Of a stretch of DNA of 64,000 nt, positions 10,403 through 20,732 are shown piece by piece. The position numbers were made by a program, and so were the translations under genes. The first letter of the stretch is position 1; each line of letters begins with the position of its first letter. The notes beneath the pieces were generated by a model. It searched no databases. It saw only the letters and a list, made by a program, of their open reading frames with translations, and was not told where the DNA came from. This stretch comes from Erigeron canadensis (taxonomy: Eukaryota > Streptophyta > Magnoliopsida > Asterales > Asteraceae), in assembly GCF_010389155.1 (NCBI RefSeq), contig NC_057767.1, positions 1,054,001 through 1,118,000 on the forward strand, in the 5' to 3' direction.

Positions 10403-12037
10403 ATGACCACAAGGGCTACCGGTATTCCACTAGTAAGCCCTCAATCAAATCCGGGAAAGATGAAGAGAAGAGGAAGGAAACCATCTAAAACCGTTAACCC
10501 TTCATCTATCAAAATAGATACCTTAAACTTAAACGTTGAAGCCGAAAGTTCCACACCACCGGAAAATAGGCCTAAAACTCCACCAAAGACTTCACCAAAC
10601 TCAACACCAAACTCCACTCCACCCTCTACACCTCCTACTACACCAAGAAATATGGCCGAAGACATGGTTCACCCTTTTGATAGGACTATTGGGGAGAGTA
10701 CTCGAGTCATTGCACCTAATAGGGGCTCGGCTATTCGTCCTCCCGCCACCGCTCCAAATTTCAATGTCAAAGGTAATCACTTGTCTCGGGTTGAAGAGAA
10801 TCAATTTGATGGGGTTGTTAAGTGGGATCCGTATGATCATGTGGAGAAGTTTGAAAAAGTTTGTCGATTGTTCAAGTATGGAGAGACTCAAATGCCACTT
10901 GTTAAGCCCGAATTGTTTCCGTTGTCTCTCACGGGAGAGGCGGCGAATTGGTATAAGAATCTCGATGACAACATATTTGAAACATGGGAAGAGTTGAGAG
11001 AAGGATTCATTGAGCGGTTCTTTCCGGCTCAATTGGTTGAAACAATGAAGTTGGAGATTAGGGCTTTCAAGCAAATTAGTGGTGAAGATTTGGTTGATGC
11101 TTGGAAGAGATTGAAGGAGTTGATGAGAAATTGTCCGGGGCATGGTATTCGATTGAATGAGCACATTCTTATTTTCTTCCGGGGTTTAGATAGCCGTACT
11201 CAAAGGGAATTGGATTGGGCTTGTGGAGGTAACATTAACAATGTCACTTACAATGAAGCCTATAAGATTATGGAAGATATGGTTCGTACTAGTGTAATTC
11301 GAGAAGCGGGTAGGACCAAACCGGATCTTGTGAAAATGGGAAGGAGAAGTGTGGCTCGAATTGATAGTGATAGTGAAGTTGTGGCTGAAATTAAGGCATT
11401 GGCAAGTCACATGGATAAGCAATTTGCAAGCATGGATGGTAGATTTGGGTTGATTGAGAAGGATTTGAAGACGGCGGTTGCGGGTTGTGATATTTGTAGT
11501 GATAGGCATTACACGGAGGATTGTGATAAGGCACCACGGACCGAAGAAGTTGATTATGTTCAAAATCAATATCAACCACCGTTTGCAAATCGAGGATTAT
11601 TTCAAAGGAATGCAGCTTATCAAAACCGGTACCAAGGTAATTCTAATTCTAACTTTAATTCTAATGGTGCAGGAAATTATAGGTCCACATTGGGAGCTTC
11701 ATGGCAAGGAAGAAATCGAGGTCCTTCGGTTCAACCGGTAGAGGTTGTTGACCCTAATGCCGAGCTTAGGGATCTTATGAAGAAGTTCATGGTTGATCAA
11801 GACAAGAAGAATGAAAACTACCGAACCGACATCACCGCCTTGAATGATAAGTTGAATCAAAATATCAAAAGTCAACAAGCGGCGATCAAGGATTTAGGAG
11901 TAAGGCTTGATAGAATGGGTAATTCTAATCGTCAACAAGGTTCATTGCCAAGTAATACCCAAAAAAATCTAAGCCTTCCGGTTCGAATGATGGAGGTAAT
12001 AAGTATCAACACCCGAATGTTAGGAATGAGCATGTAA
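10403..12037 (+). CDS. gag: Gag polyprotein region
   Basis: 544 codons from the first ATG after an in-frame stop. Residues about 1-85 are a basic, Ser/Thr/Pro-rich leader. About 125-250 is the retrotransposon Gag domain (ANWYKNL, FIERFFP, LVDAWKRLKELM, IFFRGLD). A zinc-knuckle-like CxxCxxxHxxxxC lies near residue 358, spaced one residue tighter than the usual CCHC. The C-terminal part is heptad-like and may be a coiled coil. Gag packages RNA into cytoplasmic particles. A frameshift near 11970, after an A7 run, ends the frame early; the natural continuation (HVNAITTRSGK...) runs in another frame to about 12305, and a second shift there joins the protease. Confidence 0.85.
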   Translation: MTTRATGIPLVSPQSNPGKMKRRGRKPSKTVNPSSIKIDTLNLNVEAESSTPPENRPKTPPKTSPNSTPNSTPPSTPPTTPRNMAEDMVHPFDRTIGESTRVIAPNRGSAIRPPATAPNFNVKGNHLSRVEENQFDGVVKWDPYDHVEKFEKVCRLFKYGETQMPLVKPELFPLSLTGEAANWYKNLDDNIFETWEELREGFIERFFPAQLVETMKLEIRAFKQISGEDLVDAWKRLKELMRNCPGHGIRLNEHILIFFRGLDSRTQRELDWACGGNINNVTYNEAYKIMEDMVRTSVIREAGRTKPDLVKMGRRSVARIDSDSEVVAEIKALASHMDKQFASMDGRFGLIEKDLKTAVAGCDICSDRHYTEDCDKAPRTEEVDYVQNQYQPPFANRGLFQRNAAYQNRYQGNSNSNFNSNGAGNYRSTLGASWQGRNRGPSVQPVEVVDPNAELRDLMKKFMVDQDKKNENYRTDITALNDKLNQNIKSQQAAIKDLGVRLDRMGNSNRQQGSLPSNTQKNLSLPVRMMEVISINTRMLGMSM

Positions 12038-12304
12038 ATGCCATTACTACTCGGTCGGGAAAGGTAGTTAATTCTCCTATTTCTCCTCCTATTTCTAATG
12101 CTACTAATGTTCTTACGCAGGTTGATAGTGAGGATAAGGAAGAAAATGAACAAGTTGATGAAGAGATTGTAATGGAGCCGAACCAAGCCGTGAAACCACC
12201 GGCCGTTCCATCTACATCTACTACTCCGGTTGCTACACCGGTAGCTAAACCAACGATTGATGAGCCTCAAGTCAAGCCATACAAGCCGAAGATTCCTTTC
12301 CCTC

Positions 12305-13172
12305 AAAGATTGAGGAGGAGAAGCTCAAGGAGCAATACCGTAAGTTTGTAGACATGATTAAATCGGTACATATTAATGTGTCTTTGGTTGATTTGCTTTC
12401 AGGGATGCCGAATTGTGCTAAGTTCATCAAGGATCTTGTAACGGATAAGAGGAAGCTAGAGGAAGCTAAAGCTACTTTCCTCAATGCAGAGTGTTCGGCG
12501 ATTGTGCAAAATCAAATTCCTCCCAAGCTTGAAGATCCAGGGAGTTTTCTCATTACTTGTTCTCTAGATGATAAGCTTAATTGTGATGCTTTGGCCGACA
12601 TTGGTGCAAGCATTAATTTGATGCCTTTTTCGGTTTATAGGCGATTGTCTTTAGCAGCTCTTAAGCCAACTCGGATGAGCATTAGGCTCGCCGATCATTC
12701 TTTCCAATATCCTATGGGGATTGCGGAAAATTTGTGTATGAAAGTAGGCCATATTGTCTTTTTGGCCGATTTTGTTATTCTTGAGATGGAAGAGGATGCC
12801 AAGGTTCCTCTTATTTTAGGCCGACCCTTCTTGTATACGGCTGATGCCATCATTCGTGTTAAGGATAAGATTATTTCATTAGGCATAGGAAATGATAGAA
12901 TTTCGTTTTCAATTGATAAAGCTTTGCAACATCCTTATTCTACCGATGATTCTTGTTTCAGGATTGATGTAATTGAAGAAGACGAAGCTTTGGAAATGGA
13001 ATTGATGAGTTTCTTGGACACAGATGAGGGACAAGCTTTGCTTGCTTGTAGTAAAGAGGAACAAGTGATGGTTGCGGACATGGTAAGGGAGATTATGGAG
13101 GTAAGCACGGAACAAGTGATGGATCAATGCCGGAAGATGAGACTTTTGAGGAAATTAAGAGGGATGGTGTGA
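12305..13172 (+). pseudogene. Retrotransposon aspartic protease region of pol
   Basis: The frame opens about 12310 after a frameshift. The retropepsin core carries ALADIGASINLMP (catalytic Asp of D-I-G-A), the flap region and LGRPFL, as in Gypsy proteases that cut Gag-Pol. The frame ends at a TGA at 13170-13172; a shift near 13100-13135 moves the coding register to that of the reverse transcriptase. An in-frame TAA near 13290 also interrupts the linker (...VVLSS*LSDDEK). The protein therefore cannot be made as one Gag-Pol chain from this copy. Confidence 0.8.
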
Positions 13173-13318
13173 GGATTGAAGCTTCGGTAGACAATCCACC
13201 AACCGATTTGGAGCTCAAGCCACTTCCCGAGCACTTGGAATATGCATTCCTTGCAGGTAAGTCGCTTCTTCCCGTTGTCCTATCATCATAACTCTCGGAT
13301 GATGAGAAAAGTAAGTTA

Positions 13319-14760
13319 ATGACTGTGTTGAAGGCTCATAAAAGAGCCTTTGCTTGGCGTACAACTGACATACCCGGAATTAGCCCCGAATTTTGTAAAC
13401 ATAAGATTAATTTGCATGAAAATTTTAAACCAAGTGTTCAAAGACAAAGGAGGCTAAATCCGAATATGAAAGATGTCGTTAAGAAAGAGATAATTAAGCT
13501 TTTGGATGCCGGTATCATTTATCCTATCTCTGACAGTCCATGGGTAAGTCCGGTCCATTGTGTACCAAAGAAGGGTAGAATGACCGTTGTCACTAATGAA
13601 CATAATGAACTTGTACCAACTAAAACGGTCACCGGGTGGCGTGTGTGTATTGATTATAGGAAGTTAAATGATGCAACCCGTAAAGACCATTTTCCTTTGC
13701 CCTTTATTGACCAAATGCTCGAACGGTTAGCCGGAAACGAGTATTTTTGCTTTCTTGATGGTTTCTCCGAGTACTTTCAAATACCCATTGACACCAACGA
13801 TCAAGAAAAGACGACCTTTACATGTCTTTTTGGCACATATGCTTATCGTCAGATGCCATTTGGATTGTGTAACGCTCCCGCCACCTTCCAAAGGTGTATG
13901 ATCGCGATTTTCCAAGACATGTTAGAAACATCTATGGAGGTTTTCATGGATGATTTCTCGGTCTTTGGTGACTCTTTTGACAAGTGTCTTTCCAACTTGG
14001 ATAAGATGCTTGAGCGATGCAAGCGAGCACACCTTGTTCTTAATTGGGAAAAATGTCATTTTATGGTTAAAGAAGGCATAGTGTTGGGTCATAAGGTGTC
14101 TAGTTTGTGGATTGAGGTAGATAAGGCTAAAATTGATGTTATTGCTAAATTACCTCCACCAACTAATGTTAAGGGTGTTAGAAGTTTCTTGGGTCATGCC
14201 GGGTTCTACCGTAGGTTTATTAAAGATTTTTCTAAGATAACTCGTCCTATGACTCGTTTGCTTGAGAAAGATGTGCCTTTTGAATTTAATTCGGATTGTT
14301 TGAAGGCATTTGTTTTGATGAAAGATTGTTTGACTCACTCACCCATTATGGTTTCTCCCGATTGGTCTCAACCTTTTGAACTAATGTGTGATGCGAGTGA
14401 TTTTGCAGTTGAAGCAGTTTTAGGGTAAAGGGAAGGTAATCATTTTCGTCCTATTTACTTTGCTAGCAAAACTCTTAATAGTGCTCAACAAAATTACACC
14501 ACCACTGAAAAAGAGTTACTTGCGGTTGTGTATGCATTTGATAAGTTTAGGTCGTATTTGGTTCTTAGTAAGACCATTGTTTTTACCGATCATTCGGCCC
14601 TTAAGTACTTGTTTGCTAAACAAGATGCTAAACCTCGTCTCATACGTTGGGTCTTGCTTTTGCAAGAGTTCGATATTGAGATAAAGGATAAGAAAGGGGC
14701 TGAAAATTTGGCGGCCGATCATTTGAGTAGATTAGAGGATCCTCACCGTGAGGAACCTAA
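13319..14760 (+). pseudogene. Reverse transcriptase and RNase H region of pol
   Basis: The reverse transcriptase domain shows SPWVSPVHCVPKKGR, WRVCIDYRKLN, FCFLDGFSEYFQIP, the FGLCNAPATFQR block and the catalytic FMDDFSVF. The RNase H domain starts near LMCDASDFAVEAVLG and runs to HLSRLEDP. An in-frame TAA at 14426-14428 replaces what is normally a Gln codon, so one nonsense change separates the domains. Two family-conserved glycines read Glu (SEYFQI and AVEAVL), as expected from G-to-A change. The two active sites otherwise look preserved. Confidence 0.88.
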
Positions 14761-16114
14761 GGGGGATAATATTGATGATGCATTCCCGGATGAGTCTTTA
14801 ATGAGTATTGAATCTAACGTTCCATGGTATGCAGATTTTGCTAACTATCTTGTTGCAGGGGTACTTCCAAAAGGATGGACAAATCAACAAAGGAAAAATT
14901 TCTTTTCCGATGTTAAGCATTATTATTGGGAAGAACCATATTTGTTTCGTGTTTGTGCAGATGGAATGATTAGAAGATGTGTTGCGGGTAGAGAAACTCG
15001 TTTGATTTTGGATGGATGTCACCAAGGGCCAACCGGTGGTCATTATGGACCAACCGTGACTAGTAAGAAAGTTTTTGATGCAGGTCCTTATTGGCCAACA
15101 ATTTTCAAGGAAGCTCAAACTTTGGTGGATACTTGTGATGCGTGTCAACGTCAAGGGAACATCACAAAGAAAGATGAAATGCCTCAAAACTTTATCCAGG
15201 TTTGCGAAGTTTTTGATGTTTGGGGTATTGATTTTATGGGACCCTTTCCGCCTTCAAATAAGTGTCTTTACATTTTAGTGGCGGTTGATTATGTGTCTAA
15301 ATGGGCCAAGGCTAAGGCCTTGCCAACAAATGATGCACGGGTAGTGATAGATTTCTTGAAACAATTGTTTTGTCGTTTTGGTTGTCCTAAGGCCTTAATA
15401 AGTGATCGTGGAACTCATTTTGCGAATCACCAACTTGCTAAGGTGTTAGAGAGATATGGTGTTCATCATCGTTTCTCTACTTCTTATCACCCGCAAACAA
15501 GTGGCCAAGTAAAGAATACAAATAGGGCATTAAAATGAATTTTAGAGAAAACCATAGGTGATAATCCTAGGAATTGGTCCAAGAAGTTAGATGATGCATT
15601 GTGGGCGTTTAGGACCGCATTTAAAACTCCACTTGGGACTACACCTTATCGGTTATTGTATGGGAAAATATGTCATTTACCTTTAAAAATAGAGCATAAG
15701 GCTTATTGGGCTCTTAGGAATTATAATATGGATTTAATTGAAAGTGGTGAATTAAGACTGTTACAATTGCATGAGTTAGATGAGTTGAGATTGCATGCTT
15801 ATGAAAATTCAAAGCTCTATAAAGAAAGAACAAAGATTTGGCATGATCATAGGTTAAGAAGGAAAGATTTTAAGGTAGGTGATAAAGTCTTGTTGTTTAT
15901 TTCAAAGTTTAAATTGAAACAACCTAAATTGATTTCAAGATGGATGGGACCCTATGTCATTAAACATGTTTATCCTTCGGGGTATGTAGAATTGTATAAG
16001 GGAAATGGGGAAACATTTATTGTAAATGGTCATAGGTTGAAGATTTTTAATGAAGAAAAGTGTGTTGAGAAAGTTGAGGTGGATCAACTTTCATTTTATG
16101 AAATTGACAAGTGA
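14761..16114 (+). pseudogene. Integrase region of pol
   Basis: The zinc-binding region includes GPTGGHYG and CDACQRQGN. The catalytic core has D in IDFMGPF and D in ISDRGTHF. The third acidic residue, normally the Glu of GQVE, reads Lys (SGQVKNTN), which would inactivate strand transfer. An in-frame TGA at 15536-15538 (normally Arg) cuts the chain just after. The frame continues to 16114 with the C-terminal region (FKVGDKVLLF, SRWMGPYVI). Integrase inserts cDNA into the host chromosome; this copy is dead for that step. Confidence 0.88.
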
Positions 16115-16738
16115 TTGGGGAGGTGAGTCTAGCTAAAGACTCCTTAATAAATTAAGCGCTTCTCGGGAGGCAACCCGTGTGTTTTTAATTTTAGTTTATT
16201 TCATTTTTCGTTCCTTATATTGAAAAACCCAAAAACATTTGAAAAATCGAAAAAAAAACCAAAAAGATTTTCGTTTTGTTAGTTTAGTTTTGTTTATTTT
16301 TCGTTTATATAGCCTTTTTGTTGAGATGTGCAGGTTCCAAAGTGTTCCAAAAGTGTTACGGTAAGTCATAACGAGCCAAGGTAAGTGCGAAAGGTGAGTT
16401 TGGTTAGTGGTGCGCCAGAAGGCAGGTGCGCCGCACCTGGAGGTGCTTAGAGGAAGTGCAGATTCTGTATAGAAAATGCGACGCACCAAGTTAGGGGGTG
16501 CGCCGCACCACCTAGTGTTTTGACCAGTTTGACCCGGTTTGACTTGCATTGACTTATTGGATTGGGTTGGGATTCTTGTAGGGCCGAAAATCTTGTGATT
16601 AAGCTTACCCATTTCTTTTCTTTTCTTTCTCTGGAACATCACAAAACACACACACATCCATAGTATTCTTGTTTTCTTTGCTTTCAATTTCATAAAATCA
16701 AACTCCCATTTCACTTTCTTATTCTAAATTCTTTCAAG
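16115..16738 (+). other. Leader between pol and the third ORF
   Basis: Non-coding in the plus frame. It holds the first palindrome cluster (16423-16509) and a CT-rich, leader-like stretch before the ATG at 16739. The reverse-strand reading frame here has no recognisable domain. Confidence 0.6.
16423..16509. repeat. GGTGCG-N-CGCACC palindrome cluster 1
   Basis: CAGGTGCGCCGCACCTG at 16423-16439 (8-bp arms, single central C) and GGTGCGCCGCACC at 16497-16509, with half sites between. The same words recur at 17183-17260 and in the 3' LTR at 23826-23997. Confidence 0.9.
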
Positions 16739-19012
16739 ATGGTTAGGGGATTGTTCTCCAAGGTAAGTATTCTTCCATTATTCTCCAATGTTCTTGCTCT
16801 AATCCGAAGTAAAGGTAGTTTTCAAAATTAATGAGTTTAAGGCGTAATTACTTGAATCTTTTGAATGAGTTTTGTATTTTTCATCATTTGAACTATTAAT
16901 GAACTGGTAATTTCATTCAATTTGAAGAAATTCGGATTAGGGTTCTTGAGTAATTTGGAAATAATTTGGGGCTTTTGATGTTAGATGGGTTAGGATGGTA
17001 TGTTGATGTTTAAATTAGTGTTTAATAGCTTTAAATTAGAGTAATTTTATGTTGCTTGTTTTGATTATGGTTAAGAAGATTTTTGACAGTGACATGTATT
17101 TGAAATAGAGAGGGAACGTTGTTTATTTGATCATAAAATTTCTGGAAATATTTTTAAAATAAAATGAATTTTTTTTGAAGAAGGTGCGCCGCACCATGTG
17201 TGGGGTGCGACGCATATCGGGGGGTTCAGAATTTTTAAAGTGCAGCAGGTGCGACGCACCAGGTGGTCTCAAATTTTTGTTTGGTTTGTTCTGGTTTCTC
17301 GTGACTTATGCTTACTTGTTTTGTTGTTCTTGTCTATTTTCACAGAAAGGGAAGCAGGTGGAAGGCTCCAGTAGCAGTGAGGAGTTTGTTCCGGGCATAA
17401 GGCGTGGGTATGACTTTGGAGAACCCGATCCGAATGACAACCACCGTTTCAGAGATAGTGCGCTTACAATGGGTGCCAAAACTCACCCCGCTGAACCACA
17501 TGAGTGGTTACGGTTTCCTGGAGTTATGGGTAATGAAAGAATTCATTATATGAATCGTCTCCAAGACCTTCGTTATAAGCATGTTATGGAACCAAAGGTT
17601 GTTAGTTGGGGTGATTTTCAGAAGTTAAATATTAGGGAGCCGATTATGAAAATGATCACTTGCAAAAGTAGGAATGCCAATGGTGAGATTAAGACTTATA
17701 GAATGTGGGAGAATATCTTTAATTGTGATATTACACCAGTTCGTGAATGGTGTCTCGAATTTTTGTGTACAATAAGAGTTGATTCGAATTTGAAAAGGGA
17801 GGACTTCTATACTAGGAAGGTGATTCATTTTAGAGCAGGGGGAGTTCAAAGGCATTGTACGGTGCCTAAATTTGCTTATCTAACTGGGATGGTTTCGGGA
17901 GCCGAGATGAATGATATAGATACATATGAGTTTTTGAGGAAATGAGTGTTTGATAAAGATATTACAGGTTTTGATGATGATAAGACGACTAAGGATTTTT
18001 GGTTTGAGATAGGAGGAAGTGGTAAGTTGGCTATGGCGATTAGTGAGGTATCCGAAATTCAGGTACCTATCTTGAAGGTTAGTCATCGGATGATTACACA
18101 ATGTTTCTTGGTTCGCAATGATCATAATGAGAAGGTTTCTCCAACGGATGCATGGCTTATGAGGTTGTTCTATGAGGGGCACCTTATGTGTTGGCAAAGT
18201 ATCTTGTCACACATAAGGATCGTGTGCTTGTGTGTGGAAATTTTATTTGCAAGATTTTTGTGATGTTGGGGTTTGATACATATCGGAACACAAGAAGTTT
18301 GGTAAAGATTCCATGTAGTCGGTTTGGAATCAATGATTTGATAAGCTTTGGTTTGATTTTTGAGGTTGATGGTCGGGATGTCTTCGTGGGGGATTTGCCG
18401 GAAGAACAAAGACCGGTGAGAAAGAGGCGTAGGGATGATGGATCTAGTGTCCCTCAATTTGCAGCCGGTTCTTCTTCATCTTCTTTTGATTTCTCTTCTT
18501 TGCAGGGGGCTGTTTTTGGTCTTCAAGAGTCTACGGACATGTTGCTTGATAATGCCCAGACGGCGAACAGTATGCTTCACCGAGTGCTTGGTCAACAAGA
18601 GCACTTTCGTCCGATGTGGGAAAGGCAGTATGAGCAGTTTCACCAGCAGCAGTATAGCCAAGTCGATGAAGATGAGCGCCCTGAGATTCCTACTTTTACC
18701 CCTCATGAGATAGTGCCTCCCAGCCAAGGTACCTTTGATTATCTCTTTCCCTCACAGGGTTATCAGCAGGACACATATTCGTATAGACCCCCCGAGTTTG
18801 ATGCAGCTACCCATACTACGGGTTATGGGATGTATACCGGTGCTCCTAGATATGGAGGCGATTTCTTTAGTTACTCCATGCCGGGTGGAGGTGAGACTAG
18901 AGGGCATACGGGTATGGGTACTCCCCATGTTGATCCGGGAGATGATTGGTTTGCTGCTGAACGTAACCCTGACAGTGCTGACAGTGTTCCTTCTGTGTTC
19001 CCCGACCCTTGA
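16739..19012 (+). pseudogene. Spliced third ORF of the Athila-type element (function unknown)
   Basis: The likely start is the ATG at 16739: exon 1 (16739-16762) encodes MVRGLFSK and ends at AAG/GTAAGT. The intron is 16763-17345, ending TTTTCACAG; exon 2 opens in phase 0 at 17346 (KGKQVEGSSSSEEFVPG). The product would be roughly 560 residues with no clear signal peptide or membrane segment, a basic KRRR patch, and a Gln/Pro/Tyr-rich tail. It sits where Athila elements carry an extra ORF, sometimes called env-like; I cannot assign a function. Two breaks: an in-frame TGA at 17943-17945 and loss of one G in the G run near 18176-18180. A start at 17175 is possible but would read through the palindromes. 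Confidence 0.7.
17183..17260. repeat. GGTGCG-N-CGCACC palindrome cluster 2 (inside the intron)
   Basis: GGTGCGCCGCACC at 17183-17195 and GGTGCGACGCACC at 17248-17260, with the half site GTGCGACGCATATCGGG between. The half-site phrase recurs, with T for A, in the 3' LTR near 23920. Confidence 0.9.
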
Positions 19013-20727
19013 TGATTATGGATATTGTGGTGTTTGGATGGCGGTGCCGGATTCCGTGGGCATTGAGTCATCATGATTTTATTGGTTCACTTTGGTTGAT
19101 GGTATTGAAGCATTGCACTTTTAATGTTCGATTTGGTTGTAATGCCCTTGGTTGGCAATGATACATTTTTACTTTTCCGTATTTAGGTTAGTTTATTTGG
19201 TATGAACAGTAAACGCTAAGTATGGGGGGGTTGGATGGTTATCTCATTTAGCTAATATTCTAATGCTTCTTTTGTTGAGTTTGTTTTTGGTTGTGTTTTT
19301 ATGCTTTTGAAGAGGAGTTATTCATATGCATATGCTGGTAGTAAGTTCAGTGCCCATTCATTGTGAAGAATCTACCTAGCATTCCAACATTTACCAACAT
19401 CCGGCAAGTTTTCGTATTCTTTTCTTTTGTTTTTATTTTCTTTTTCCTATTTCCCATGGTTTTTATTAGTTCATTGTACAATGAGGACATGGTACAACTC
19501 AAGTATGGGGGGTAGGTAAATAGGAAAAAGCCGGGTCTTGAATAGGTTTTTAACTTTTGCTTGCTTGTCCTTGTAGTTTAATTACTTTTGTCACATAGGT
19601 TTAATCATATTTAGTAAGTAACTGAACTCTAAATTCCCTTTGGTAAAATTTTTAAATTGTGAAATGTGTTTTGAATGATCATTAAGGCAAATCCATTCTG
19701 GATTGATTACATGACTAGCACATTCTATCCCAAAACACCAAATATGTGAGTTCTTAATTCATTTAGAGATTTGATAGGTGTTACGGTTTTGGTTTAGTTG
19801 CCTTGTAAATTTGTCCCTCTCATAGGCTTTTGGATTTATCCGGAAGTAAAAGTCTCTTTTAGAGCTTTGAACTATGATGTGCAAGTTTGAGGTTAATTTA
19901 TTCCATTTCCGCTTTTCTTTCTTTGATATGAGTGTGCCGGTGATTGCGTTGATTCTAGAACTTGTCTTAGTTGATCATCCCGTAGTTTGCTAGATGTTAA
20001 AGAGGTCATTTTAGGATTTAACCCTTATTCTTTGTTTATTCACCCTTTGTTATGTTTATCATTGTTTAACCATGTTTATGTGCATGTGTTTTAGTAGCTA
20101 ATCACATTGGTTAGTGAATATCCTTTGTTAAACCTTTGTTGCACTCATTTTTAGTGCAAGATACACTTAGATAACTTGTTGAGCCTCACCTTTTCGTTTG
20201 TGTTAAATCCACTTAAATATGTAACCTATCCTCACCACACCGATAGTCGAAATCCTTGGATGGTCATTAGTTGCCTATACTAGTTGGATGGTTTGGAGTT
20301 GTCTTGGTTGTGTCGGGTTGGTATATTTCCGTTTATTGGGGTAGATTGATTTCGTCATGATTATGGATTAAGTCTACATTATTCTAATTAGTAAGAGTTA
20401 TGATTTGTCAATGTATTTCAAAATTGTAAAAAGGGGATACCAATTAGATAGGATAAAAGTAGTTCATTAAAAAAAAAGAGAATGAAAAGAATGAAAAACA
20501 GAAAAAAATAAAAGAAAAAGAAGAACTTGGACTGTCAATTGGTATTTCCCTAATCTTTGGCAAATCAATGTAGAGTTGGTACATAAGTTTAAACCAACAA
20601 AGTGTTCTTTGATTGATTATAATTTTCATTTGAAGTTGGTATGTTCGTTAAAGCTAACATTGGTATGTATGGTGGTTAGAAGTCGTTTAGAAGGTCATAC
20701 ACCACAATGGTGTCGGTGTTTATCGTT
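19013..20727 (+). other. Non-coding 3' region of the Gypsy element, part 1
   Basis: No gene. It contains two polypurine-like words, AAGTATGGGGGGG at 19218-19230 and AAGTATGGGGGG at 19501-19512, copies of the tract that precedes the 3' LTR (23574-23585). An A/G-rich stretch lies at about 20466-20525. Confidence 0.7.
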
Positions 20728-20732
20728 CTATT

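Noticed and set aside
10536..11588. Several overlapping frames on both strands in the gag region
   Set aside because: They are shadows of the real Gag frame; only that frame has the Gag domain and zinc-knuckle-like motif.
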